Of a stretch of DNA of 19,261 nt, positions 7,851-15,445 are shown one piece after another. The number at the start of each line of letters is the position of its first letter. The stretch's first letter is position 1. The notes beneath the pieces were generated by a model. The model had not been told where the DNA came from. It saw only the letters and a program-made list of their open reading frames with translations, and made no database searches. Both the position numbers and the translations under genes were made by a program. Source of the stretch: CAIOSQ01 sp044359885 (GTDB lineage Bacteria > Pseudomonadota > Alphaproteobacteria > CACIAM-22H2); assembly GCA_044359885.1 (NCBI GenBank), contig JBIKLI010000036.1, positions 1 to 19,261 of the forward strand, written 5' to 3'.

Positions 7851-8681
7851 TCAGCCCTTGACCGAGCCGGCGGCGAGGCCGGCGACGACATAGCGCTGGG
7901 CGGCGATGACGAAGACGACGATCGGCAGCAGCTGCAGCGTCGCCGCCGCGAACAGCAGGCCCCAATCGACGCCCTCCACCGTACTGAGGATCTCGCTGAT
8001 CACCAGCGGCGCGGTCTTGGCGTCGCGCGTGGTGAAGATCAGGGCGAAGAAATACTCGTTCCACGAATAGACGAGGACGAAGACCGAGGACGCGAACACG
8101 CCGTTCGCGGAGAGCGGCAGGATGACGCGCAGCAGGATCTGGCGCAGTCCGGCACCGTCGACGAAAGCCGCCTCCTCGAGTTCCCGGGGGATGCGCTCGA
8201 TGAACGCCTTCATGATCCATGTGCCGAGACTGACGAAGAACGTGGCGTAGATCGCGACCAGCAGCAGATGCGTGTCGTGGATCCGCAGCCAGTTCACGAC
8301 CGGAAAGAGCGGCAGCGTGACGACGATCGGCGGCAGCATCCGGACGACGATCATCGCGAAGGCCGCGCCGGTCAGGATGCGGCTGCGGTAGCGGGCGTGG
8401 ACATAGCCGCCCAGCGTCGCGGTGGCGACGGTCAGCAGCGTGGCGCCTACGGTCACGATCAGGCTGTTGGCCATGTTGGCGAAGAAATCGGGCCACTTCT
8501 CCCAAAGCCGCACGTAATGCTCGAGGGTCGGTGAGAAGACGAAGGAGGGCGGGGTCTCGAAGATCCGGTGTCCCTCCTTGAAGGACGACAGGACGACGAG
8601 AAGGATCGGGAACGCCGACCACGCGACGGCGAGCGCCGCCAGCAGCGACCGGATGCACTTCGCCGCGAGGCTAGATCGCAT
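7851..8681 (-). CDS. CUT1-type ABC permease (MalG/UgpE-like)
   Basis: 276-aa inner-membrane permease of a carbohydrate-type importer. It has six predicted membrane segments, the first at about 10-32 and the last ending near 265. The EAA loop for ATPase contact is ELEEAAFVDGAGLRQ in the second half. The pattern of a short N-terminus and the WNEYFFAL segment matches the MalG/UgpE subfamily. It is the last gene of the leftward operon and overlaps the preceding permease gene by 11 bp. No ATPase gene follows; the next gene is on the opposite strand, so the partner ATPase must be encoded elsewhere, as with shared MsmK-like ATPases. Substrate unknown. Confidence 0.9.
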   Translation of the reverse strand: MRSSLAAKCIRSLLAALAVAWSAFPILLVVLSSFKEGHRIFETPPSFVFSPTLEHYVRLWEKWPDFFANMANSLIVTVGATLLTVATATLGGYVHARYRSRILTGAAFAMIVVRMLPPIVVTLPLFPVVNWLRIHDTHLLLVAIYATFFVSLGTWIMKAFIERIPRELEEAAFVDGAGLRQILLRVILPLSANGVFASSVFVLVYSWNEYFFALIFTTRDAKTAPLVISEILSTVEGVDWGLLFAAATLQLLPIVVFVIAAQRYVVAGLAAGSVKG

Positions 8682-9543
8682 CGCGCGTCATCCGCCGGTA
8701 CATCTGGACCAGATAGGGCATGGCGATCGCCAGCGACAGCACGAGCATCGCGAAGCCGGTGGCCGCGGCGACGCCGAAATCGTGGTACTTGAACGCCTGC
8801 CGGTAGAGATAGACCGCGAGCACTTCCGTCATCCGCGCCGGGCCGCCCTCCGTCAGCAGCCAGATCTCAGCGAAGAGCCGCATGGCGGTGATGTAGCGGA
8901 ACAGGAGCGCGATCAGGATGGCGGGCACGATCAGGCGGAACTTGACGTGCCGGAAGATCTGCCATGCCCCGGCGCCGTCGACGCGGGCCGCCTCGATCAG
9001 CTCGCCGGGGACGGTCAGGAGGGCCGCGTAGAGGATCAGGAACGTGAACGGCGCGTGCATCCAGATCGCCATCGCGGCGGCCACGCCCAGCGCCGCGACG
9101 GGATCGCCGCCATAGTCGATCTGCCCCAGTCCGGCGGCCGCCAAGGCGTAGTTGATCATGCCGATGTCCGGCTCCAGCATGTAGCGCCACATGACCACCG
9201 CCGAGACCTCGGTGATGGCGTAGGGCGCCAGCAGCGCGGATACGACCAGGGGCCGGAACGGGACCCAGCCCGCGACCAGCAGCGCCAGGCCCAGGCCGAG
9301 CAGCAATTCGCCGTACACGACGATGTTGACGACCACGAACGTGTTGATCGTGGCGCGCCAGAAGGCCCGGTCGCCGAGGATGAACAGGTAGTTGGCGAGA
9401 CCGACGAATTCGGGCGCGCGCCCGTAGGTGTAGCGTTCGAGGCTGAGCCAGAGCAGGCTTGCCGCGGGCAGGATGATCACGGCGGCGAGCATCAGCTGCG
9501 CCGGCGCGATCATCAGGTAGTGGGCGGGACGAAGTCGGTGCAT
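8671..9543 (-). CDS. CUT1-type ABC permease (MalF/UgpA-like)
   Basis: 290-aa permease, partner of the following MalG-like protein. It begins MHRLRPAHYL and then a first membrane segment (about 11-33). A periplasmic loop with the phrase FVGLANY follows, typical of the UgpA/MalF group, and the EAA loop is ELIEAARVDGAGAWQ. The frame is open to 9828, but that part is antisense-like and runs inside the binding-protein gene; the ATG at 9543 gives the family-typical N-terminus. Its ribosome site is poor, and a 10-bp hairpin sits directly upstream, so translation could be limited relative to the binding protein. Confidence 0.88.
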   Translation of the reverse strand: MHRLRPAHYLMIAPAQLMLAAVIILPAASLLWLSLERYTYGRAPEFVGLANYLFILGDRAFWRATINTFVVVNIVVYGELLLGLGLALLVAGWVPFRPLVVSALLAPYAITEVSAVVMWRYMLEPDIGMINYALAAAGLGQIDYGGDPVAALGVAAAMAIWMHAPFTFLILYAALLTVPGELIEAARVDGAGAWQIFRHVKFRLIVPAILIALLFRYITAMRLFAEIWLLTEGGPARMTEVLAVYLYRQAFKYHDFGVAAATGFAMLVLSLAIAMPYLVQMYRRMTRDAI

Positions 9544-9552
9544 GGCGTCGCC

Positions 9553-9577
9553 GCCGCCCCGGGCGGACCGGGGCGGC
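9553..9577 (-). repeat. Intercistronic GC hairpin between binding-protein and permease genes
   Basis: A perfect 10-bp inverted repeat, GCCGCCCCGG (9553-9562) and CCGGGGCGGC (9568-9577), with a 5-base loop. It starts 9 bp after the binding-protein stop and ends 9 bp before the permease start. There is no T-tract, so it looks less like a full terminator. It resembles the mRNA-stabilising or attenuating hairpin found between malE and malF in other bacteria. Confidence 0.6.
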
Positions 9578-9586
9578 ACGCGAGTC

Positions 9587-10894
9587 TCATGTCTTGGGCA
9601 GCAGCGGGTCGATGCGCGCCTTGGCGGCGTCCATCGCCTGTTGCGGCTCGGTCTGGCCGAGCATGGCGCGCTGCAGTTCCTCCATGTAGATGTCCATGGC
9701 CTTCGCCGCGTTCTCGAAGCCCGGCAGCACCAGGCGCGCGGAGGGCAGCACCGCCTTCTCGAAGTCCGACCATGGCGCGAGTTGGCGGACGTCGGGATGG
9801 TCGTAGGCGATCGGGCGTACCGGACCATTGCCGTTGACGGCGGCCCTGATCGTGCTTTCGCGCGACGACAATTCCTTGATCAGCGCCCAGGACAGCTCCT
9901 TGTTGCGGGCGTTGCGGGGGATCGCCATCGCCCACACAGAGGTCTTGGCGGGCGCCGGCGTTCCGGCGGGCAATCCGGTCGCCGCGGCCATGGGCAGCGT
10001 CACGACCTCGATCGCGCCCGGGAACTTGCTCTGCCGGGCGTCGTTGTAGTTGACGAAGCGCCCGAACGGCTGGTTGGTCATCGCCGCGCGACCCTGCTGC
10101 ATCGCGGTGATCACCTCTTCGGTCTTGAAGCTCATCACGTTGCGGGCCAGCACGCCCTTGCGATACCAGTCGCGGACCAGCGTCGCCGCCTTCACCGATC
10201 CGGCCTCGTTGCAGACGACGCGATAGTCGGGGGTGATGAATTCGCCGCCGAAGGCGCGGATGAGGTCGACCATCGCCGAGGGATCGTCCATCGACAGCGC
10301 GTAGCCGTTCACGCGGCTGCCGTCGCCGCGCGCATAGGTCAGACGTTCGGCGAGTTCCGCGATCTCCTCGAGGCTGCGCGGCGGGGCCGTCACCCCGCGT
10401 TCGCCGAAGAAGGTCCGGTTGAAGAAGAAGCCGTGCGTGGCGTGCCGGTAGGGGATCGCGATCATCCGGCCGCGATAGGTGTGGGCCGCCTTCATCCCGT
10501 CGCCGATCTCGTCGAAATGCTCGATCGGATCGCGTTTCTGCCATTCGCCCAGGTCCTCGAACAGCGAGGCGATGTGGGGGCCGCCATAGCGTTCGAGCAG
10601 GAAGGCGATGTCGACATTGCCGTCGGCGAGCGAGGCCTCGCGGTAGACGCGCTCGTGCACGCCCTCGACCGAGAACGTGATCCATTCCACGTCGAGGCCG
10701 GTGCGCTGGCGCCAGCCAGCGGTCGAATCGCCGCCCTTCGCGCCGGTCGCCACCGCGCGGTGGACGGCATGCGACATGATGGTGAGCTTCGCCGGCCTGC
10801 CTTGCGCGATCGCCGGGCCGCGCGCGGCCATCGCACCGATTGCGCCGATCGCGCCGGCGACCGCTCGCCGGCGTGTGGGGGCGATATGCGTCAT
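9587..10894 (-). CDS. Family 1 extracellular solute-binding protein (sugar-type)
   Basis: 435-aa periplasmic binding protein of the SBP_bac_1 class that delivers solute to the two CUT1 permeases. The start MTHIAPTRRR is preceded by GAGG eight bases upstream within a purine-rich leader; an in-frame upstream ATG at 10921 would place extra residues before the signal. The N-terminus has RRRAVAG, then a hydrophobic stretch and a likely cleavage site at AIA-Q near residue 30, so export may be by Tat, though the motif is not perfect. The body shows the expected order for the family, including DIAFLLERYGG in the N-lobe and the late LPKT end. It lies between the GntR regulator and the permeases. The ligand cannot be inferred beyond a likely carbohydrate or related solute. 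Confidence 0.88.
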   Translation of the reverse strand: MTHIAPTRRRAVAGAIGAIGAMAARGPAIAQGRPAKLTIMSHAVHRAVATGAKGGDSTAGWRQRTGLDVEWITFSVEGVHERVYREASLADGNVDIAFLLERYGGPHIASLFEDLGEWQKRDPIEHFDEIGDGMKAAHTYRGRMIAIPYRHATHGFFFNRTFFGERGVTAPPRSLEEIAELAERLTYARGDGSRVNGYALSMDDPSAMVDLIRAFGGEFITPDYRVVCNEAGSVKAATLVRDWYRKGVLARNVMSFKTEEVITAMQQGRAAMTNQPFGRFVNYNDARQSKFPGAIEVVTLPMAAATGLPAGTPAPAKTSVWAMAIPRNARNKELSWALIKELSSRESTIRAAVNGNGPVRPIAYDHPDVRQLAPWSDFEKAVLPSARLVLPGFENAAKAMDIYMEELQRAMLGQTEPQQAMDAAKARIDPLLPKT

Positions 10895-10934
10895 CTTTCT
10901 GTCCTCTCCTCCCTGTTGCACGAACGGCCTTGGT

Positions 10935-11675
10935 TCAACCGATCGTCTGCCGCTCGAAGACGAATTGGCGCGCGGAGGCGATATGCCGTTCGATCGCCGC
11001 CCTGGCGGCCGGCGCGTCGCGCCGCGCGATCGCGCGATAGATCTCGCGGTGCTCCTCGACGATCAGGCGGCGGCGCGCCTCGGGATCCTCGAGACCGGGA
11101 TAGCGGAGTTCGACCGGGCCGGCGCCGATCAGGTTCGGGATGGCTTCGAGGGTCACCGTGAAGAACGGGTTTCCGGTGGCGCGGGCAACGGCGCGGTGGA
11201 AGCGGAAGTTGAGTTCCGGTGCCAGGTCGGGCGCGAAGCGCGCATGATCGGAATCGGCCTCCGCCAGGGCCTCCTCGATGGCGCGCAGATCCTCTGCCGT
11301 GTGCCGGGTCGCCGCCAGCCAGGCGGCCTGGCCTTCGACCGCGATGCGGAACTCGTAGCTTCGCTCGAGATCCGCGACCGAGCGGATCGGCGGGTAATGC
11401 AGAGAGCCCGGTTCGGGGCCGCGGACGACGACCCAGCCCGATCCCTGCTGCGAGCGAAGATGCCCTTCCTCGCGCAGACGGATCAGCGCGGCGCGCACCA
11501 CGGTCCGCGACACACCGAACCGCGTACAAAGCTCGGCTTCCGTCGGCAGCTTGCGTTCGCGCGGAAACTCGCCACGGACGATCAGGCGCAGCACCTGCTC
11601 GTGGACGCGATCGACCAGGGTCGGCCGCGCGCGTTCCGCCGGGGTGGCGGTCTGGCGATGCTGGGCGGCGGCCAT
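10935..11675 (-). CDS. GntR-family regulator, FCD (FadR) subfamily
   Basis: 246-aa transcription factor. The N-terminal winged helix-turn-helix (about 18-86) carries the GntR signature LPTEAELCTRFGVSRTVVR. The C-terminal FCD ligand domain has the metal-site histidines in FRFHRAV, EEHREIY and RHIASA; the acidic residue four before the first His is Asn here, a common variant. Such proteins sense organic acids or sugar acids and usually repress their own operon. The gene starts one base after the dioxygenase stop, so the two are co-transcribed. It most likely controls the promoter at about 12.6 kb. The start codon is followed by a family-typical N-terminus. Confidence 0.92.
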   Translation of the reverse strand: MAAAQHRQTATPAERARPTLVDRVHEQVLRLIVRGEFPRERKLPTEAELCTRFGVSRTVVRAALIRLREEGHLRSQQGSGWVVVRGPEPGSLHYPPIRSVADLERSYEFRIAVEGQAAWLAATRHTAEDLRAIEEALAEADSDHARFAPDLAPELNFRFHRAVARATGNPFFTVTLEAIPNLIGAGPVELRYPGLEDPEARRRLIVEEHREIYRAIARRDAPAARAAIERHIASARQFVFERQTIG

Positions 11676-11676
11676 G

Positions 11677-12576
11677 TCAGGCCGGTCGTTCGCCGCGGGT
11701 CACGAGGCGGTGCATCCGCCTGTTGCCCTGTCCGCGGAACGAGTCGCGCCGGTGCATGGTGCAGCGATTGTCCCAGACGACGAGGTCCCCGACCTGCCAT
11801 TGCTGTGCCCAGGTGTTCTGGGGCAGGGCAGCCAGCGCCCAGAGCCGGTCGAGCAGCGCCTCGCTGCGTGCCAGAGGCAGTCCGGGGACATAAGCGCCGA
11901 AGCGCCGCCCCAGATAGAGCGCCTTGCGGCCGGTGACCGGATGGGTGCGCAGGATCGGATGGATCGGGCCCGGCATCTCGCGCGGGTCGTCTGTCTCGAT
12001 ATCCGCATAGCCCGGGCGTTTGCCGCCCTGGGCGTTGTGGCTCGCCTGATGCTTGCACCGAAGACGCTCGACCGTCGCGCGCAGCTCGGCCGGAAGCGCG
12101 TCGCAGGCGAGGTACATGTTGGCGAAATGCGTATCGCCGCCGCTGGCCGGAATTTCTCGGGCAAGCAGGAACGTGAAACCGGCCGGTTCGTCCTCGAACC
12201 CCAGATCGGTGTGCCAGTTCAACTCGCCGTCGCCGTGCTCGCCCACGGCTTGGCCGGCCTCGACCATGTTCGAGATCACCGTCACCAGCGGCGCGTCGGC
12301 CATGTAGACGCGCCGGCTGCGCGTATAGTCTGGCGACCCGCGAAGCGGCCCGAGCCGTGCCGCGAAGGCCTGGAAGTCGCGGTCCGACGGGCCGGCGCCC
12401 CGGAATCGCAGGACCAGATGTTCCGCCAGAGCTCGACGCACGACCTCCAGATCGGCGTCCGACATCGAGGCGATATCGGCGCCGACGACATCGGCACCCA
12501 GGGCCGCGCCAGTCGGGCGCACGGCGATATGCGTCGATGAAGTCGTCACCGCTTGGGTCAACATCATTTCCCCCAT
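11677..12576 (-). CDS. TauD/TfdA-family Fe(II)/2-oxoglutarate dioxygenase
   Basis: 299-aa non-haem iron dioxygenase that couples 2-oxoglutarate decarboxylation to hydroxylation of a substrate. The iron facial triad is visible: His122 and Asp124 in WHTDLGF, and His275 in CTMHRRDSF. The 2-oxoglutarate-binding Arg is in the terminal RRMHR (286-290). The phrase HPVTGRKALY is typical of the family. There are three possible starts close together, at 12576, 12567 and 12564. The last has a GGGGG run five bases upstream and may be the one used. It is first in a five-gene operon. TauD relatives act on taurine, phenoxyacids, sulfate esters, carnitine-type and other substrates, so a specific substrate is not assigned. 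Confidence 0.9.
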   Translation of the reverse strand: MGEMMLTQAVTTSSTHIAVRPTGAALGADVVGADIASMSDADLEVVRRALAEHLVLRFRGAGPSDRDFQAFAARLGPLRGSPDYTRSRRVYMADAPLVTVISNMVEAGQAVGEHGDGELNWHTDLGFEDEPAGFTFLLAREIPASGGDTHFANMYLACDALPAELRATVERLRCKHQASHNAQGGKRPGYADIETDDPREMPGPIHPILRTHPVTGRKALYLGRRFGAYVPGLPLARSEALLDRLWALAALPQNTWAQQWQVGDLVVWDNRCTMHRRDSFRGQGNRRMHRLVTRGERPA

Positions 12577-12584
12577 GCCTAAAG

Positions 12585-12597
12585 AAATTACAAATTT
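12585..12597. promoter_or_regulatory. Candidate operator palindrome overlapping the -10 box
   Basis: AAATT-ACA-AATTT, a perfect 5-bp inverted repeat with a 3-base centre. It overlaps the -10 box of the dioxygenase promoter and covers the likely start of transcription. The operon's own GntR protein is the obvious candidate binder, but the sequence does not closely match the classical FadR TGGT-N-ACCA operator. Confidence 0.3.
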
Positions 12598-12624
12598 ATA
12601 CTATCAGTGAGTTTTTTGAGTCAA
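12595..12624 (-). promoter_or_regulatory. Sigma70 promoter of the dioxygenase-GntR-transporter operon
   Basis: Minus strand TTGACT (12624-12619), an 18-base spacer and TATAAA (12600-12595), inside an AT-rich patch (about 12575-12632) that stands out from the GC-rich surroundings. The start of transcription would fall near 12588, giving a short leader before the ATG. The spacer holds two TGAGT direct repeats (12608-12612 and 12617-12621 on the plus strand). This is the best sigma70 match in the window. Confidence 0.65.
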
Positions 12625-12689
12625 ATTGAAAGACGATCGGCCCGCCGAGACGGTTCCCTCGGTGCCTGTGCGGAGGCGCCGCGGACGAC

Positions 12690-12718
12690 GGGACGTCGCC
12701 GGTTGCCCGCGCTAGACT
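12690..12718 (+). promoter_or_regulatory. Candidate promoter giving a leaderless guanine-deaminase mRNA
   Basis: TAGACT at 12713-12718 ends seven bases before the ATG at 12726, and GGGACG lies 17 bases upstream of it (12690-12695). The gene has no clear Shine-Dalgarno. If the -10 box is real, transcription would start at or next to the A of the start codon. The -35 match is poor. Confidence 0.3.
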
Positions 12719-12725
12719 GCCGGCC

Positions 12726-13193
12726 ATGACCGACGAGGATGCCTTGCGACGCGCCATCGCGCTGGCGGTCGAGAACGTCGCGCAGGGCGGCGGCCCGTTC
12801 GGCGCCGTCGTGATGCGCGACGGCGCGATCGTCGGCGAAGGCGTCAATCGCGTGACGCGAGACAACGATCCCAGTGCCCATGCCGAGATCGTGGCGATCC
12901 GCGACGCCTGCCGGCGACTGGGAACGTTCCGGCTCGACGGCGCGGTCGTCTATTCGAGCTGCGAACCCTGCCCGATGTGCTGGTCGGCGATCCAGTGGAG
13001 CCGTGCCGGGCGCCTCTGCTTTGCGGCCGACCAGCATGCCGCGGCGGCCGCCGGCTTCGACGACGCGTCGTTCTGGCGCGAGGTGGCGGCGCCGGTGCAG
13101 GTCCGGGCGCTGTCCTGGCGGCGGCTGCTTGCCGAACAGGGCCATGCCCCCTTCGACGCCTGGCGGGCCAAGTCGGACCGGACCCCTTACTGA
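12726..13193 (+). CDS. guaD: Guanine deaminase-like nucleoside/base deaminase
   Basis: 155-aa zinc cytidine-deaminase-fold enzyme. The active site His52-Ala-Glu54 and the Cys82-Pro-Met-Cys85 zinc ligands are present in SSCEPCPMC. The pattern follows Bacillus GuaD closely from memory: GGPFGAVV near 22, the NDPSAHAE block, AAEAGFDD-like residues (here AAAAGFDDASF), and a C-terminal PFDAWRAKSDRTPY with the terminal Tyr found in that family. The likely reaction is guanine to xanthine plus ammonia, in purine salvage or catabolism. Other deaminases such as TadA lack this C-terminus. It is divergent from the dioxygenase operon and 18 bp before the TauE/SafE gene. Specificity is inferred from resemblance only. 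Confidence 0.8.
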   Translation: MTDEDALRRAIALAVENVAQGGGPFGAVVMRDGAIVGEGVNRVTRDNDPSAHAEIVAIRDACRRLGTFRLDGAVVYSSCEPCPMCWSAIQWSRAGRLCFAADQHAAAAAGFDDASFWREVAAPVQVRALSWRRLLAEQGHAPFDAWRAKSDRTPY

Positions 13194-13211
13194 TCGCAAG
13201 GGAGCCCGGCC

Positions 13212-13952
13212 GTGACCGATTTCGCGATCGCCGCCGTCGGTCTCGTCGCCGGTCTTTTCGTCGGGCTGACCAGCATCGGCGGCGTCCTCGTTCTGCCGGC
13301 TCTCGTCCTGATCCTGGGCATGTCGCCTCATGCGGCCATACCCGCGACGATGGTCGCGTTCATCGCGCCGGCCGCCATCGGCCTGCTGATCGTTCATCGT
13401 CAGGGCCAGATCGACACGCGGGCCGGGGCGGCGCTCTGGTCCGGCGCGGTTCCCGGTGCATTCCTGGGTGCCGCCCTCCTGCCCTGGATCCCGGGTGGGG
13501 CGCTCCTCTGGGCGATCGCGGCGATGCTCGCGGCGAGCGCCGTGCGCGCCCTCGGGCGGCGACCCACGATGTCCGGCGGCGACAACTGGCCGTCCGCGAC
13601 CACCCTGGGCCTGTCCGGGCTTGTGGTCGGCATCGTCTCGGCGCTGACCGGGACGGGCGGGCCGGTGACCCTGATGCCGCTGCTGAACTGGCATGGTGTC
13701 GGCCCACGTCGCGCCGTCCCGCTCTGCCAGGCGATCGCCCTGCCGATCGCGGTCTTCGCGAGCTTCGGCTACGCGGTCGGCGCCGATCTCGACTGGCGGC
13801 TGGTCGGCTGGCTCGCCGCCTCCACGACCTTGGGCGTCGTGGCGGGTGCCCGCGCCGCCACGCGCGTCGCGGCATCCGCGCTGGCGCGTCTGATCGGCGC
13901 AATGATGGCGGTCTCGGCGGCCTTGATCGTCCTCCGGCTGCTGGCGGGCTGA
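13212..13952 (+). CDS. TauE/SafE (TSUP) family membrane protein
   Basis: 246-aa multi-pass inner-membrane protein with an internal duplication. The first repeat opens with GLVAGLFVGLTSIGGVLVLP (about 9-28), and the second with GIVSALTGTGGPVTL (about 138-152). The Gly-Gly-containing helices are the TSUP hallmark, and seven or eight membrane segments are expected. Family members move sulfite, sulfoacetate or other small organic anions. The GTG start is supported by AAGGGAG seven bases upstream. It follows the guanine-deaminase-like gene by 18 bp and probably shares its transcript. Its function may relate to the nearby TauD-like enzyme or may not; the substrate is unknown. Confidence 0.85.
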   Translation: MTDFAIAAVGLVAGLFVGLTSIGGVLVLPALVLILGMSPHAAIPATMVAFIAPAAIGLLIVHRQGQIDTRAGAALWSGAVPGAFLGAALLPWIPGGALLWAIAAMLAASAVRALGRRPTMSGGDNWPSATTLGLSGLVVGIVSALTGTGGPVTLMPLLNWHGVGPRRAVPLCQAIALPIAVFASFGYAVGADLDWRLVGWLAASTTLGVVAGARAATRVAASALARLIGAMMAVSAALIVLRLLAG

Positions 13953-13982
13953 CCGTTCTGCCGAACGTGTCGGCTGGCGGCA

Positions 13983-14011
13983 TTGCGTCGGCCGGGGGGA
14001 GGAACTAGCTT
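13983..14011 (+). promoter_or_regulatory. Candidate thrC promoter
   Basis: TTGCGT (13983-13988), a 17-base spacer and TAGCTT (14006-14011), ending 36 bp before the thrC start. Spacing is ideal and the boxes are moderate. It lies in the 95-bp gap after the TSUP gene. Confidence 0.35.
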
Positions 14012-14047
14012 CGTTGGCCTCGTTTTCCGCCGGACCGGATCATTCGC

Positions 14048-15445
14048 TTGCGCTATGTCTCAACGCGCGGCGGCGCCAAGCCGCTCGCCTTCGACGATGT
14101 CCTGCTCGCCGGGCTCGCGCCCGATGGCGGGCTTTATGTGCCGCGCGAACTGCCGCGTCTCGGCGCGGCGCAGCTTGCCGATCTCGCTGGCCGGCCCTAT
14201 GCCGAGATCGCGTTCCGCGTGCTTCGGCCGTTCGTCGGCGGCGCCATCCGGTCCGACGACCTCGAGGCGCTGGTCGCTGACGCCTATCGCGATTTCGGAC
14301 ACGCGGCGGTCGCCCCCCTCAAGCAACTCGGCCCCGACCTCTTCCTTCTCGAACTGTTCCACGGCCCCACGCTTGCCTTCAAGGACTACGCGTTGCAGGT
14401 GGTCGGCCGGCTCTTCGATCACGTGCTGAAGAAGAAGGGCGCGCGCGTCACGATCGTCGGCGCGACGTCCGGCGACACCGGATCGGCGGCGATCGAGGCC
14501 TGCCGGGACCGGGACGCGATCGACATCTTCATCATGCATCCGCGCGGGCGCACGTCCGAGGTGCAGCGCCGGCAGATGACGACCGTGCTGTCTCCCAATG
14601 TCCACAACATCGCGCTCGAGGGAACGTTCGACGATTGCCAGGATCTGGTGAAGGCGATGTTCGCCGATGCGCCGTTCCGCGATCGCTGGCGCCTTTCGGC
14701 CGTGAACTCGATCAACTGGGCGCGGATCGCGGCGCAGGTGGCCTATTACGTGGCCGCCGCGGTCGCGCTGGGCGGACCGCGTCGTCCCGTCGCGTTCACC
14801 GTGCCGACGGGCAATTTCGGCAATGTCTATGCCGCGCATGTGGCGCGGCGGATCGGGCTGCCGGTCGAACGCCTCGTCGTCGCCTCGAACCGCAACGACA
14901 TCCTGTGGCGGACGATCGCACGCGGCGACATGTCGCTCGCCGCGGTCGAACCCAGCCTCAGCCCGAGCATGGACATCCAGGTGTCCAGCAACTTCGAGCG
15001 CCTGCTCTTCGAGATCTGGGGACGCGACGGTGCCGCCGTCGACCGCCTGATGCGCCGGTTCAGGGCCCAGCGTCGCGCCACGATCCCGGCGGTGCGACTG
15101 GCCAGGTTGCGCGCGGGCTTCGCTGCGGCGCGCTGTTCCGATCCCGAGACCCTGGAGACGATCGGCAGGGTCTGGCGGCAGACCGGCGAGATCCTCGATC
15201 CGCACAGCGCGGTCGCCGTTCATGCGGCCGGGCCGGCGGTGCGATCGCGCGGAACGGCGATGGTGGCGCTGGCCTGTGCCCATCCGGCCAAGTTTCCCGA
15301 TGCGGTCGAGCGTGCGACCGGGATCCGGCCGGCCTTGCCGGCCCGCCTGGCCGACCTGTACCAGCGGCCGGAGCGCGTGTCGGTGCTGGCCAACGATCTT
15401 GCGGCGGTCGAGTCCTTCGTGGCGTCGCGGGCGCGGGTGCGATGA
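14048..15445 (+). CDS. thrC: Threonine synthase
   Basis: 465-aa PLP enzyme converting O-phosphohomoserine to threonine and phosphate, the last step of threonine synthesis; cytoplasmic. The N-terminus RYVSTRGGAKPLAFDDVLLA is that of the long bacterial/fungal-type family. The PLP lysine is Lys112 in LAFKDYALQ. ATSGDTGSAA and the phosphate-binding PTGNFGN follow. Length is normal for this class. The start is TTG at 14048, since the family-conserved residues begin immediately after it and no ATG or GTG fits. The ribosome site is weak. The stop overlaps the M16 peptidase start by ATGA, so the two are coupled. Confidence 0.95.
   Translation: MRYVSTRGGAKPLAFDDVLLAGLAPDGGLYVPRELPRLGAAQLADLAGRPYAEIAFRVLRPFVGGAIRSDDLEALVADAYRDFGHAAVAPLKQLGPDLFLLELFHGPTLAFKDYALQVVGRLFDHVLKKKGARVTIVGATSGDTGSAAIEACRDRDAIDIFIMHPRGRTSEVQRRQMTTVLSPNVHNIALEGTFDDCQDLVKAMFADAPFRDRWRLSAVNSINWARIAAQVAYYVAAAVALGGPRRPVAFTVPTGNFGNVYAAHVARRIGLPVERLVVASNRNDILWRTIARGDMSLAAVEPSLSPSMDIQVSSNFERLLFEIWGRDGAAVDRLMRRFRAQRRATIPAVRLARLRAGFAAARCSDPETLETIGRVWRQTGEILDPHSAVAVHAAGPAVRSRGTAMVALACAHPAKFPDAVERATGIRPALPARLADLYQRPERVSVLANDLAAVESFVASRARVR

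Noticed and set aside
13954..13967. CGTTC-tgcc-GAACG hairpin after the TSUP gene as a terminator
   Set aside because: A 5-bp stem without a T-run is too weak to claim.
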